DNA from: Modestobacter lapidis
Lineage (GTDB): Bacteria > Actinomycetota > Actinomycetes > Mycobacteriales > Geodermatophilaceae
Direction: 5' to 3'
DNA: 64,000 nucleotides
Assembly (NCBI GenBank): GCA_019779905.1
Contig: JABAKE010000019.1
Location: 19,207-83,206, forward strand
The notes beneath the pieces are model-generated. The model was not told the DNA's origin. It did no database searches and saw nothing but the letters and a program-made list of their open reading frames with translations. Position 1 is the first letter of the stretch; each line of letters opens with the position of its first letter. A program made the position numbers and the translations under genes. Positions 23,749 to 32,205 of the stretch are shown one piece after another.

Positions 23749-23862
23749 GTGAAGGTCCAGCCGTCGGTGAAGAAGATCTGCGACAAGTGCAAGGTGATCC
23801 GCCGGCACGGCCGGGTCATGGTCATCTGCGAGAACGCCCGGCACAAGCAGCGCCAGGGCTGA
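23749..23862 (+). CDS. rpmJ: 50S ribosomal protein L36, zinc type
   Basis: A 37-aa protein starting at GTG 23749 ([20 protein letters not shown]). The CxxC and the later Cys in [15 protein letters not shown] form the L36 zinc site with the last His. It lies 70 bp after infA and 15 bp before rpsM, its standard place. Confidence 0.98.
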   Translation: MKVQPSVKKICDKCKVIRRHGRVMVICENARHKQRQG

Positions 23863-23877
23863 GGGAGTACCTGACAA

Positions 23878-24252
23878 ATGGCACGACTGGCTGGAGTGGA
23901 CCTCCCCCGCGAGAAGCGGATGGAGATTGCCCTCACCTACATCTACGGAATCGGCCGGACCTCGGCGCAGGCCACCCTTGCCGCGACGGGCGTCAGCCCG
24001 GATCTGCGCGCCAAGGACCTGACCGACGAGGACCTGCTGAAGCTGCGCGACTACATCGACGAGCACTTCCGCGTCGAGGGTGACCTGCGCCGCGAGGTGG
24101 CTGGCGACATCCGCCGCAAGGTGGAGATCGGCTGCTACCAGGGGATCCGGCACCGCCGCGGTCTCCCGGTGCACGGGCAGCGGACGAAGACCAATGCGCG
24201 CTCGAGCAAGGGCCCGCGCAAGACCATCGCGGGCAAGAAGAAGGCCCGCTGA
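23878..24252 (+). CDS. rpsM: 30S ribosomal protein S13
   Basis: The 124-aa protein is S13 ([57 protein letters not shown]). It contacts the P-site tRNA and the 50S subunit from the 30S head. Confidence 0.99.
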   Translation: MARLAGVDLPREKRMEIALTYIYGIGRTSAQATLAATGVSPDLRAKDLTDEDLLKLRDYIDEHFRVEGDLRREVAGDIRRKVEIGCYQGIRHRRGLPVHGQRTKTNARSSKGPRKTIAGKKKAR

Positions 24253-24264
24253 TCTAGGCACGAC

Positions 24265-24308
24265 GGCGCGCCGCCCCGACGTCAGGACGTCCGGACCGGC
24301 GGCGCGCC
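24265..24308 (+). terminator. Hairpin between rpsM and rpsK
   Basis: A perfect 11-bp stem (24265-24275 with 24298-24308) with a 22-nt loop that holds two copies of GACGTC. It lies between two genes that are normally co-transcribed, so attenuation is more likely than full termination. Confidence 0.5.
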
Positions 24309-24392
24309 CGCAGCCCTCGGGCTGCTGCTCCACCCCGCTGCCCTCGCGCAGTGCAAGACCAGGCCACGAACACAGACACAGACCGGAGAGAC

Positions 24393-24797
24393 ATGCCTCC
24401 CAGGGCTCGCGCGGGTGCTGCCAAGAAGGTGCGCCGCAAGGAGAAGAAGAACGTCGCCCACGGCGCGGCGCACATCAAGAGCACCTTCAACAACACGATC
24501 GTGTCGATCACCGATCCCACGGGCAACGTGATCAGCTGGGCCTCGGCCGGGCACGTCGGGTTCAAGGGCTCCCGCAAGTCCACGCCGTTCGCGGCGCAGA
24601 TGGCTGCGGAGAACGCCGCCCGCAAGGCCCAGGAGCACGGCATGCGCAAGGTCGACGTCTTCGTCAAGGGCCCCGGGTCCGGTCGCGAGACGGCGATCCG
24701 CTCCCTGCAGGCCACTGGCCTGGAGGTCGGGCAGATCCAGGACGTGACGCCGCAGCCGCACAACGGCTGCCGCCCCAAGAAGCGCCGCCGGGTCTGA
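24393..24797 (+). CDS. rpsK: 30S ribosomal protein S11
   Basis: The 134-aa protein is S11 ([55 protein letters not shown]). It forms part of the 30S platform. I chose ATG 24393 with GGAGAG upstream; an earlier GTG-type frame extension is not conserved in the family. Confidence 0.98.
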   Translation: MPPRARAGAAKKVRRKEKKNVAHGAAHIKSTFNNTIVSITDPTGNVISWASAGHVGFKGSRKSTPFAAQMAAENAARKAQEHGMRKVDVFVKGPGSGRETAIRSLQATGLEVGQIQDVTPQPHNGCRPKKRRRV

Positions 24798-24832
24798 CCG
24801 GGCACTGACGAGAAGACTGAGGAGTACCTGAC

Positions 24833-25459
24833 GTGGCCCGTTACACCGGAGCCGACTGCCGTCTGTGCAGGCGCGAGAAGATGAAGCTGTTCCTCAAGGG
24901 CAGCAAGTGCGAATCCCCGAAGTGCCCGATCGAGATCCGGCCCTACCCGCCGGGCGAGCACGGGCGCGGTCGCACCAAGGACAGCGAGTACCTGCTCCAG
25001 CTCCGTGAGAAGCAGAAGGCCCGCCGCATCTACGGCGTGCTGGAGAAGCAGTTCCGCGGTTACTACGAAGAGGCGAACAAGAAGTCGGGCAAGACCGGTG
25101 AGGTCCTGCTGCAGATCCTCGAGTCCCGCCTGGACAACGTCGTCTACCGGGCCGGCCTGGCCGAGTCCCGCGACATGTCCCGCCAGCTGGTGCGCCACGG
25201 CCACATCAAGGTCAACGGCCGCAAGGTGGACATCCCCTCCTACCGGGTGAGCGCGAACGACATCGTCGAGGTCGCTGCCAAGTCGGTCGAGATGCTGCCG
25301 TTCCAGGTCGCCCAGGCCAAGGCCGGTCAGCGTCCGGTGCCGCCGTGGCTCGAGGTCATCAGCAGCCAGCTCAAGGTCCTGGTGCACGCCATCCCGGCGC
25401 GCCAGGTCATCGACACCCCCGTGCAGGAACAGCTGATCGTCGAGCTCTACTCGAAGTAG
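24833..25459 (+). CDS. rpsD: 30S ribosomal protein S4
   Basis: The 208-aa protein starts at GTG 24833 ([20 protein letters not shown]) and keeps the zinc-binding Cys set (DCRLC, then KCESPKC). The S4 RNA-binding domain [20 protein letters not shown] follows. It is a primary 16S-binding protein. A family A element follows its TAG. Confidence 0.98.
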   Translation: MARYTGADCRLCRREKMKLFLKGSKCESPKCPIEIRPYPPGEHGRGRTKDSEYLLQLREKQKARRIYGVLEKQFRGYYEEANKKSGKTGEVLLQILESRLDNVVYRAGLAESRDMSRQLVRHGHIKVNGRKVDIPSYRVSANDIVEVAAKSVEMLPFQVAQAKAGQRPVPPWLEVISSQLKVLVHAIPARQVIDTPVQEQLIVELYSK

Positions 25460-25520
25460 AAGGACCCCCTTGCCCCCCACGCCACGCTTCGCGCGGCGCG
25501 GGGCCCTGCAAGGGGGCCGT
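25460..25520 (+). repeat. Family A bi-hairpin element (rpsD-rpoA)
   Basis: Outer stem CCCCCTTGC (25465-25473) with GCAAGGGGG (25508-25516), fully paired. The inner arms CCCACGCC and GGCGCGGGG flank ACGCTTCGCGC. Confidence 0.85.
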
Positions 25521-25614
25521 ACGACGGCGGGGCGGGTGGACCGATGTCCGCCCCGCCGGCACCACCCTCACGGCGTCATATGGCGGTCGCCGGAGGACCT
25601 GGAGGAGAACCACC

Positions 25615-26682
25615 ATGCTCATCGCACAGCGTCCGACCCTCACCGAGGAGACGATCGACGCCCAGCGCTCGAGGTTCGTCATCGAGCCGCTCGAGCCCGG
25701 TTTCGGCTACACCCTCGGCAACTCGCTGCGTCGCACCCTGCTGTCCTCGATCCCCGGCGCTGCTGTCACCAGCATCCGCATCGAGGGCACCTTGCACGAG
25801 TTCACCACCGTGCCGGGTGTCAAGGAGGACGTCACTGAGCTCATCCTGAACCTCAAGGGCCTGGTCGTCAGCTCCGACTCCGACGAGCCGGTGACGATGT
25901 ACCTGCGCAAGCAGGGCCCGGGTGACGTCACCGCCGCCGACATCGCGCCCCCGGCCGGTGTCGAGGTGCACAACCCCGAGCTGCACCTCGCCACGCTGAA
26001 CGCCAAGGGCCGGCTGGAGATCGAGCTGGTCGTCGAGCGCGGGCGCGGTTACGTGCCGGCCACCCAGAACAAGCAGCCCGGCCAGGAGATCGGCCGCATC
26101 CCGGTCGACTCGATCTACTCCCCGGTGCTCAAGGTGACCTACGCCGTCGAGGCGACCCGGGTCGAGCAGCGCACCGACTTCGACCGCCTCGTGGTCGACG
26201 TCGAGACGAAGCCGTCGATGGAGCCGCGCGACGCGATCGCGAGCGCCGGCTCGACCCTGGTGGAGCTGTTCGGCCTGCTGCGCGAGCTGAACGTCGACGC
26301 CGAGGGCATCGAGGTCGGGCCCAGCCCGGCCGAGGCCGCCGACATCGCGAACTTCTCGATGCCGATCGAGGACATGGACCTCACCGTCCGGTCCTACAAC
26401 TGCCTCAAGCGCGAGGGTGTGCACACCGTGGGTGAGCTCGTCACCCGCTCCGAGGCCGACCTGCTGGACATCCGGAACTTCGGTGCCAAGTCCATCGACG
26501 AGGTCAAGCTGAAGCTGGCTGCCATGGGCCTCGCGCTCAAGGACAGCCCGCCCGGGTTCGTCCCGTCCTCCGTCGAGAGCTACGACGAGGGCTACGAGAC
26601 CGATGCCTACCAGGGCGTCGCCGAGTACGCCGAGGGCCAGGAGTTCACCGAGGGCGGCTACCAGGAGACCGAGCAGCTCTGA
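25615..26682 (+). CDS. rpoA: RNA polymerase alpha subunit
   Basis: The 355-aa protein has the alpha N-terminal dimerisation domain ([40 protein letters not shown]) and, after a linker, the C-terminal domain ([40 protein letters not shown]) that binds UP elements and activators. It has a long acidic tail rich in Tyr, Glu and Gly. The ATG at 25615 is preceded by GGAGGAG. Confidence 0.99.
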   Translation: MLIAQRPTLTEETIDAQRSRFVIEPLEPGFGYTLGNSLRRTLLSSIPGAAVTSIRIEGTLHEFTTVPGVKEDVTELILNLKGLVVSSDSDEPVTMYLRKQGPGDVTAADIAPPAGVEVHNPELHLATLNAKGRLEIELVVERGRGYVPATQNKQPGQEIGRIPVDSIYSPVLKVTYAVEATRVEQRTDFDRLVVDVETKPSMEPRDAIASAGSTLVELFGLLRELNVDAEGIEVGPSPAEAADIANFSMPIEDMDLTVRSYNCLKREGVHTVGELVTRSEADLLDIRNFGAKSIDEVKLKLAAMGLALKDSPPGFVPSSVESYDEGYETDAYQGVAEYAEGQEFTEGGYQETEQL

Positions 26683-26790
26683 GGAAGGGCCCCGCTGCCC
26701 CCACCGTGGAAGGACCCCGTCCTCCCCACCCCTCGCACGCTCGGGGTGGCACCCTGGACGGGGCCACGGCGGGGGCCCTGCAGCGGGGCC
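26683..26790 (+). repeat. Family A element with a second copy nested in its loop
   Basis: The host copy has outer stem CCCCGCTGC (26690-26698) with GCAGCGGGG (26780-26788). A whole second element (26707-26766) with its own stem CCCCGTCC/GGACGGGG (26715-26722, 26756-26763) occupies the position of the host's apical loop. The host's inner arms CCCCCACCG and CGGCGGGGG remain on either side. Confidence 0.8.
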
Positions 26791-26791
26791 A

Positions 26792-26818
26792 TCCGGGGCC
26801 CGGCACACTGGCCCCGGA
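26792..26818 (+). terminator. Hairpin between rpoA and rplQ
   Basis: A 9-bp perfect stem TCCGGGGCC / GGCCCCGGA (26792-26800, 26810-26818) directly follows the nested family A elements. The 88 bp left before rplQ carry its ribosome-binding site GAGGAAGG. Confidence 0.45.
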
Positions 26819-26906
26819 CGCAGCACGGCCCGTCGTGCACGGGGCGACAGCACCACCACGGAACGCAGCCGGCGGCCCCCGCCCGGCCGCCTGAGGAAGG
26901 ACCGAC

Positions 26907-27614
26907 ATGCCCACCCCCACCAAGGGCCCCCGTCTCGGCGGTTCCCCCGCGCACCAGCGGCTGATGCTGGCCAACCTGGCCACCTCGCTGTTCGAGCACG
27001 GGCGGATCACCACCACCGAGGCCAAGGCCAAGCGGCTCCGCCCGCTGGCCGAGAAGCTCGTCACCTTCGCCAAGCGCGGTGACCTGCACGCCCGGCGTCA
27101 GGTCATGACGACGATCCGCGATAAGGACGTCGTCCACACCCTGTTCGCCGACATCGGCCCGCGCTACGAGAACCGTCCCGGTGGCTACACGCGCATCGTC
27201 AAGGTCGGTCCCCGCAAGGGCGACAACGCCCCGATGGCGATCATCGAGCTCGTCGAGGCCCTGACCGTCGGCCAGCAGGCCGTCGGTGAGGCCGAGCGCG
27301 CCCGGGGCACCCGATTCGCCACCGGTGCCGGTGCCGCCTCCGCGGCCGGTGAGGTCCCGGCGGACGCCACCGCTGTCGCCGACGAGGCCGACGAGGTCGT
27401 CACCGACGTCTACAACCCCGATGGCGAGGTGCAGGACGACTCCGCGGTCGACCGGCAGCCCACCGCCGAGGGCACCGCTGTGGTCGACGACGCGGCCCTG
27501 ACCCCGGACGTGGCCGACGCGGCCGCCGCCGAGGTCAACGCCGCCGAGACGCAGGACGCCGCGACCGAGAGCCGCAAGGCTCCCGGCGGCGAGTCGGCGC
27601 CCGACCCGAAGTAA
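26907..27614 (+). CDS. rplQ: 50S ribosomal protein L17 with acidic extension
   Basis: The 235-aa protein has the L17 core in its first 120 residues ([60 protein letters not shown]). A disordered tail of about 110 residues rich in Ala, Asp, Glu and Val follows. L17 is about 120 aa in most bacteria and 180-200 in many actinobacteria, so this one is long. Confidence 0.96.
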   Translation: MPTPTKGPRLGGSPAHQRLMLANLATSLFEHGRITTTEAKAKRLRPLAEKLVTFAKRGDLHARRQVMTTIRDKDVVHTLFADIGPRYENRPGGYTRIVKVGPRKGDNAPMAIIELVEALTVGQQAVGEAERARGTRFATGAGAASAAGEVPADATAVADEADEVVTDVYNPDGEVQDDSAVDRQPTAEGTAVVDDAALTPDVADAAAAEVNAAETQDAATESRKAPGGESAPDPK

Positions 27615-27622
27615 GTGCTCCG

Positions 27623-28474
27623 CTGAACGACCCGCACGTCGACGAGCCCGCCACCGATCCCGGTGGCGGGCTCGTCCGCGTTCGGCTCGACATCTCCTAC
27701 GACGGGACCGCGCTGCACGGCTGGGCCCGCCAGCCGGGACTGCGGACCGTCCAGGGCGAGCTGGAGCTGGCGCTGGCCACGGTGCTGAGGTGCGACGTCG
27801 ACCTGACCGTAGCCGGGCGCACCGACGCCGGGGTGCACGCCATCGGGCAGGTGGCCCACACCGACCTCGACGCGGTGGTGTTCACCGCCCACGAGCCCAA
27901 GCTGCTGCGCCGGTTGCGCGGGGTCCTGCCGCCCGACATCGCGGTCACCGGCCTGCGGGAGGTCCCGGCGGCGTTCGACGCGCGCTTCGGCGCGCTCTCC
28001 CGGCACTACGTCTACCGCCTCGCCGACGCCGACGCCGGGCCCCCGCCGCTCCGCCGGGCGGACACCGTGGGCTGGCCGCGCCGCCTGGCGGCCGGGGCGA
28101 TGGCCGACGCCGCCGAGCGGTTGCTGGGGGAGCAGGACTTCGCCGCCTACTGCCGGCGGCGTGCAGGCGCGACGACGATCCGCACCCTGCTGGCCCTGGA
28201 CGTGGCCCGCACCGGCGACCTGGTCACCGTCGGCGCCTCGGCCGACGCCTTCTGCCACTCCATGGTCCGCAGCCTCGTGGGTGCGCTGCTGGCCGTGGGG
28301 GAGGGGCGGCGGGACGTGGCGTGGCCGGCTTCCCTGCTCAGCCGGACCAGCCGGGCCGGCGACGTACCGGTCGCGCCGGCCGGGGGGCTGACGCTGGTGC
28401 GGGTCGACTACCCGGCCGATGACGCGCTCGCCGCCCGGTCGCTGGTCACCCGGAACCGTCGTGGACCCCGGTGA
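27623..28474 (+). CDS. truA: tRNA pseudouridine(38-40) synthase TruA
   Basis: The frame encodes TruA: VRLDISYDGTALHGWARQPG and TVQGELELAL, the catalytic Asp in VAGRTDAGVHAIGQVAH, then SRHYVYRLADAD and QDFAAYCRRRAGATT. It modifies U38-U40 of the anticodon arm. No ATG, GTG or TTG exists in frame before the conserved N-terminus; the first usual start, GTG 27782, would cut off conserved sequence. I place the start at CTG 27623 (283 aa) as the least bad choice. A frameshift error near 27615-27625 is the alternative. Confidence 0.85.
   Translation: MNDPHVDEPATDPGGGLVRVRLDISYDGTALHGWARQPGLRTVQGELELALATVLRCDVDLTVAGRTDAGVHAIGQVAHTDLDAVVFTAHEPKLLRRLRGVLPPDIAVTGLREVPAAFDARFGALSRHYVYRLADADAGPPPLRRADTVGWPRRLAAGAMADAAERLLGEQDFAAYCRRRAGATTIRTLLALDVARTGDLVTVGASADAFCHSMVRSLVGALLAVGEGRRDVAWPASLLSRTSRAGDVPVAPAGGLTLVRVDYPADDALAARSLVTRNRRGPR
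27641..27676 (+). terminator. Perfect hairpin at the rplQ-truA junction
   Basis: A 15-bp perfect stem (27641-27655 with 27662-27676) with a 6-nt loop starts 26 bp after the rplQ stop. In position it looks like the terminator of the ribosomal block, yet the truA reading frame must already be open across it. Confidence 0.65.
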
Positions 28475-28478
28475 CCCG

Positions 28479-29144
28479 TCAGTCGAGGGCTGCGACGGCC
28501 TCGGTAACCGGGGTGTCGCCGCCGACGAGCTCGACCACGGCACCGGACCTCGGGTGGTCCAGCAGCTCGACGAGCACCGCGGCGACGTCGTCCCGGGGCA
28601 CCTGCCCCCGACCGACGTGCCGGTCGAGCCGGACCCGGCCGGTGCCGGGGTCGTCGGTGAGGCCACCGGGCCGCAGCACGGTGACGGCCGGCCCGCGGCG
28701 GGCGAGCACGTCCTCCTCGGCCGCCAGCTTCGCCCGCAGGTAGGCCACGAACACCTCGTTCACGCCCTCGGGGGTCGCCCCGTCGGCCACCGACTCGACG
28801 CCCATCGAGGACACCAGCAGGTACGAGCCGACGCCGGCCCGCTCCGCTGCGTCGGCCAGCAGCACCGCGGCACCGCGGTCGACGGTGTCCTTGCGGGCGA
28901 TCCCGCTGGCCGGGCCGCCACCGGCGGCGAAGACCGCCGCGTCGGCGCCGGCCAGCACCGCCGCGACGGCGTCGACGCCCGCGTGCTCCAGGTCCAGGAC
29001 CACCGGTTCGACGCCGTCGGACGTGAGGTCCGGGCGGTGGTCGGGATTGCGGACGATGCCGACGACGGTGTCTCCCCGGGTGCTCAGCAACCGTCCGAGG
29101 CGGCGGGCAACCTGACCATGGGCTCCAGCGATGACGATGCGCAT
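28479..29144 (-). CDS. NAD(P)-binding SDR-type protein
   Basis: The protein of about 221 aa has an N-terminal Rossmann GxxGxxG (IAGAHGQVARRLGRLL), VFAAGGGPASG, the SSMGVES segment and KLAAEEDVLARR, typical of atypical short-chain dehydrogenases of the YwnB/NAD(P)H-binding group. The usual Tyr-xxx-Lys dyad is replaced. I chose ATG 29144; a TTG at 29150 is in frame. It lies 2 bp after mobA and is probably co-transcribed with it. The function is unknown. Confidence 0.75.
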   Translation of the reverse strand: MRIVIAGAHGQVARRLGRLLSTRGDTVVGIVRNPDHRPDLTSDGVEPVVLDLEHAGVDAVAAVLAGADAAVFAAGGGPASGIARKDTVDRGAAVLLADAAERAGVGSYLLVSSMGVESVADGATPEGVNEVFVAYLRAKLAAEEDVLARRGPAVTVLRPGGLTDDPGTGRVRLDRHVGRGQVPRDDVAAVLVELLDHPRSGAVVELVGGDTPVTEAVAALD

Positions 29145-29146
29145 GA

Positions 29147-29821
29147 TCAACCCCTACCCCGGCCGGTCCCGGGCACGCCGGGTGCGGTGTTCCGTCGGTC
29201 ACGGCCGGACCGGGCGGTCGTCGTCGGCGGGGTCCCGTCATCGGCCCCGGCGGCGGTCCGCGCCCGGGCGAGTTCGGCCGGGGTGTCGCAGTCGGTCCAG
29301 GGCGCCGGCCGGCCGGGGACGGCCGGCGGCCGGTACCGGCGCACGGCCAGCGGCGCCAGAACCGCACGCATGGAGGTCGGCCCGCCCCCACCGGCGACCG
29401 CCGCGCGCAGCGCCTGGGTTCGCCACACACCGAGCAGCAGCTGGTCGCGGCCGGTGTCGTCGACGACCAGCACACCATCGCCGGTGAGCCGCTCCCGCAG
29501 CGCGGTGACCAGCTCCGCGGTGAGGAAGGGCAGGTCGCCGGCGAGCACGGCCACCACGTCGCCGGGGACGGCGGCCAGCCCGGCCCGCAGCGCCGGCACC
29601 GGGCCGCCCCCGGGCGGTTCCTCCCGGACCAGGACGACGTCCGCCGGGACCGGCTGCGGCGGGCCCACCACCACGCGGGGCGCGGCACCGGCCACCGCGG
29701 TGAGGACGGTCGCCAGCATCGTGCGGTCGCCCACCTGCAGCTGCGGCTTCCGTTGCCCGCCGAGCCGGGCCGCCCGGCCGCCGGCCAGCACCACGGCGGC
29801 GAAGGGAGGGAGGGCGCTCAT
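29147..29821 (-). CDS. mobA: Molybdenum cofactor guanylyltransferase-like NTP transferase
   Basis: The 224-aa protein has the nucleotidyltransferase signature [17 protein letters not shown], then [14 protein letters not shown] and [12 protein letters not shown]. MobA couples GMP to molybdopterin to make MGD. The neighbours (fdhD, mog, moaC, moeA) fit that role. The C-terminal 35 residues are low-complexity and may be dispensable. It is divergent from fdhD across 24 bp. Confidence 0.8.
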   Translation of the reverse strand: MSALPPFAAVVLAGGRAARLGGQRKPQLQVGDRTMLATVLTAVAGAAPRVVVGPPQPVPADVVLVREEPPGGGPVPALRAGLAAVPGDVVAVLAGDLPFLTAELVTALRERLTGDGVLVVDDTGRDQLLLGVWRTQALRAAVAGGGGPTSMRAVLAPLAVRRYRPPAVPGRPAPWTDCDTPAELARARTAAGADDGTPPTTTARSGRDRRNTAPGVPGTGRGRG

Positions 29822-29845
29822 GGGGCGAACGGTAGGGCGCTACCG

Positions 29846-30694
29846 GTGAGTACCGTCAACGACGTGGGACGAGTCACCAGCCGTACGCCCGTACTGCGCA
29901 TCCGTGGGGCCGTGCACGGCACCCGCTCCGACACCGTGGCGTCGGAGGAGCCGCTGGAGATCCGGCTGAGCGGCACGCCGCTCGCGGTGACCATGCGGAC
30001 CCCTGGCGACGACTTCGACCTCGTGCACGGCTTCCTGGCCACCGAGGGGGTGATCCGTTCCTCGGCCGACGTGGCCGGGTTGCGGTACTGCAACTCCGTC
30101 GATGCCGAGGGCCGCAACACCTACAACGTCGTCGACGTCGACCTGGCTCCCGGCGTCGAGGCGCCGGACACCGCGCTGGACCGGAACTTCTACACGTCCA
30201 GCTCGTGCGGCGTGTGCGGCAAGGCCAGCATCGACGCCATCCGGACCAGGACGACCCACGACGTCGCCGCCGACGACATCCGGCTGCCCCTGGCCACCCT
30301 GCTCGCGCTCCCCGACCGGCTGCGCGCGGCGCAGGAGGTGTTCTCCCGGACCGGTGGGCTGCACGCGGCAGGGCTCTTCACCGTCGCCGGTGAGCTGGTG
30401 GCGTTGCGCGAGGACGTCGGCCGGCACAACGCGGTCGACAAGGTCATCGGCGACGCGGTCCGCGAGGGCCGGGTGCCGCTGGCCGGGCACGTGCTCATGG
30501 TCAGCGGGCGGTCCTCGTTCGAGCTGACGCAGAAGGCCGCCATGGCCGGCGTGCCGGTGCTGGCGGCGGTCTCCGCCCCCAGCTCGCTGGCCGTGGAGCT
30601 GGCCGAGGAGGTCGGCATCACCCTGATCGGCTTCCTCCGCGGCGACGGCTGCAACGTCTACAGCCACACCGAGCGGCTTATCTTGCCCGTGTAG
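29846..30694 (+). CDS. fdhD: Formate dehydrogenase accessory sulfurtransferase FdhD
   Basis: The 282-aa protein transfers sulfur to the bis-MGD cofactor of formate dehydrogenase. The conserved Cys pair is Cys121 and Cys124 ([13 protein letters not shown]). [14 protein letters not shown] and [19 protein letters not shown] are FdhD signatures, and the C-terminus ends [13 protein letters not shown] chose GTG 29846; GTG 29864 is also possible. Its target formate dehydrogenase is not in this window. Confidence 0.92.
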   Translation: MSTVNDVGRVTSRTPVLRIRGAVHGTRSDTVASEEPLEIRLSGTPLAVTMRTPGDDFDLVHGFLATEGVIRSSADVAGLRYCNSVDAEGRNTYNVVDVDLAPGVEAPDTALDRNFYTSSSCGVCGKASIDAIRTRTTHDVAADDIRLPLATLLALPDRLRAAQEVFSRTGGLHAAGLFTVAGELVALREDVGRHNAVDKVIGDAVREGRVPLAGHVLMVSGRSSFELTQKAAMAGVPVLAAVSAPSSLAVELAEEVGITLIGFLRGDGCNVYSHTERLILPV

Positions 30695-30696
30695 GG

Positions 30697-30850
30697 CAGT
30701 GAAGCTGGCCCCGCGAGGCAGCGCCACGCAGGCCGCCCTGCGAGGGTGCAGTCCGATGGCGGGGCCGGAGGCTCCCCATCGGAGTGTCACGAAGCGGCTC
30801 AGCGCAAGCCGGGACGGCACCTGGCCGCGGTGGGAGCGCGCAGCGCGACA
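30697..30850 (-). repeat. Family C post-stop hairpin element, copy 2
   Basis: On the minus strand after the mog stop the sequence again reads CCAGGTGCCGTCCC, GCGCTGAGCCGCTTCG, then an 8-bp perfect hairpin (30752-30759 with 30776-30783) around the 16-nt loop identical to copies 1 and 3. It lies between convergent fdhD and mog. Confidence 0.65.
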
Positions 30851-31345
30851 TCAGACATGATCTCCGCCTCGCAGCTGGCTGACGATGTGCGGTAGCAGGG
30901 GCCCGAGCACGGCCAGGCCGTCGCGCACACCGCCGGTGGAGCCGGGCAGGTTGACGACCAGCGTCCGCCCCGCCGTGCCGGCCAGCCCGCGGGACAGCAC
31001 CGACGTCGGCACCGTGGGTGCGCCGTACCGGCGGACGGCCTCGGCGATCCCCGGCGCCTCCCGCTCGAGCACCAGCCGGGTCGCCTCCGGCGTGACGTCG
31101 GTGGGGGACAGCCCGGTGCCGCCGGTGGTCAGCACGACGTCGACCCCACCGGCGACGGCTGCCCGCAGCACCTCGACCAGCGCGTCGACGTCGTCCGGCC
31201 GGACGTGCGGGCCCGCCACGGTGAAACCCAGCGCGCGCAGTCCGTCGGCCAGCAGCTGGCCGCTGGTGTCGGCGTAGACGCCGGCGGACGCCCGGTTGGA
31301 CGCGGTGATCACGACGGCGCGGGCGCCGGCGGGCAGCTCGCTCAC
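30851..31345 (-). CDS. mog: Molybdopterin adenylyltransferase / MoaB-Mog family protein
   Basis: The 164-aa protein has the MogA/MoaB fold (ARAVVITASNRASAGVYAD, VVLTTGGTGLSPTDVTPEAT, VVNLPGSTGGVRDGLAVLG). It binds and probably adenylates molybdopterin before metal insertion by MoeA. The GTG start at 31345 overlaps by four bases the stop of the last unit of a tandem mini-ORF repeat. Confidence 0.88.
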   Translation of the reverse strand: MSELPAGARAVVITASNRASAGVYADTSGQLLADGLRALGFTVAGPHVRPDDVDALVEVLRAAVAGGVDVVLTTGGTGLSPTDVTPEATRLVLEREAPGIAEAVRRYGAPTVPTSVLSRGLAGTAGRTLVVNLPGSTGGVRDGLAVLGPLLPHIVSQLRGGDHV

Positions 31346-31653
31346 GTGATCTCCTCGCTGGCGCTCGTCGACCGCGTTCGCGACGCTGCTGTGCCCCTGG
31401 ATGAGCTCGCGGGCTCGCTCATCTGATCTCCTCGCTGACGCTCGTCGACCGCGTTCGCGACGCTGCTGTGCCCCTGGATGAGCTCGCGGGCTCGCTCATC
31501 TGATCTCCTCGCTGACGCTCGTCGACCGCGTTCGCGACGCTGCTGTGCCCCTGGATGAGCTCGCGGGCTCGCTCATCTGATCTCCTCGCTGGCGCTCGTC
31601 GACCGCGTTCGCGACGCTGCTGTGCTCCTGGATGAGCTCGTGGGCTCGCTCAT
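31342..31653 (-). repeat. Family M: four tandem 77-bp coupled mini-ORFs
   Basis: Four near-identical 77-bp units fill the moaC-mog gap on the minus strand. Each is a full 26-codon ORF (MSEPASSSRG at the start, TRSTS then SEEIR or SEEIT at the end) at 31573-31653, 31496-31576, 31419-31499 and 31342-31422. Each stop overlaps the next start by four bases (ATGA, or GTGA at mog), and the first ATG overlaps the moaC stop. Size, tandem arrangement and overlapping ends match mycobacterial interspersed repetitive units. Confidence 0.9.
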
Positions 31654-32126
31654 CAGCGGACCCAGTCGCCGCTCTTGCCACCGGACTTGGCCAGCAGCCG
31701 GATGTCGGTCACGGTGGCCCGCGGATCGACCGCCTTCACCATGTCGATCACGGTCAGCCCGGCGACGGCGACCGAGGTCAGCGCCTCCATCTCCACCCCG
31801 GTGCGGTCCGCGGTGCGCGCGGTGGCGGTGATCTCCACGGCCTCGTCGGTGACCTCGATGTCGACGGTCACCCCGTGCAGCGCGATCGGGTGGCACAGCG
31901 GGATCAGGTCCGGCGTCCGCTTGGCCCCGGCGATGCCGGCGATCCGGGCGACGGCGATCGCGTCGCCCTTGGGCACGCCGCGGCCGCGCAGCAGGGCGAC
32001 GACCTCCGGGCTGACGAGCACCCGGCCGGCCGCCGTCGCCACCCGGGCGGTGACCGGCTTGGCGGTGACGTCGACCATCCGGGCGGCGCCGGACTCGTCG
32101 ACGTGGGTCAGTCGCTGCTCGCTCAC
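31653..32126 (-). CDS. moaC: Cyclic pyranopterin monophosphate synthase MoaC
   Basis: The 157-aa enzyme completes the first step of molybdenum cofactor synthesis with MoaA. GTG 32126 gives [20 protein letters not shown]; the conserved [20 protein letters not shown] and [20 protein letters not shown] segments follow. It ends GGKSGDWVR, and its TGA overlaps the first repeat unit. MoaA is not nearby. Confidence 0.95.
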   Translation of the reverse strand: MSEQRLTHVDESGAARMVDVTAKPVTARVATAAGRVLVSPEVVALLRGRGVPKGDAIAVARIAGIAGAKRTPDLIPLCHPIALHGVTVDIEVTDEAVEITATARTADRTGVEMEALTSVAVAGLTVIDMVKAVDPRATVTDIRLLAKSGGKSGDWVR

Positions 32127-32151
32127 TGCGCACTCCTGTTCGTCTCCGCTA

Positions 32152-32193
32152 CTGCTCCGCTCCTCGCTCGCTGGCGCTCGCTGCGATGCTCAC
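32152..32193 (-). repeat. Family B unit between moeA and moaC
   Basis: Minus-strand GTGAGCATCGCAGCGAGCGC followed by CAGCGAGCGAGGAGCGGAGC AG matches the unit downstream of glmS over 42 bp. It opens a 14-codon frame ([14 protein letters not shown]) ending in TAG. It sits in the 79-bp gap between moeA and moaC. Confidence 0.75.
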
Positions 32194-32205
32194 CGCAGCG
32201 TCGAC

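Noticed and set aside
27782..28474. truA starting at GTG 27782
   Set aside because: This would delete the conserved N-terminal strand and the QPGLRTVQGELE segment that TruA proteins need.
31342..31653. The tandem repeat as a CRISPR array
   Set aside because: There are no variable spacers; the units are contiguous 77-bp near-identical copies coding a mini-ORF, and no cas genes are near.
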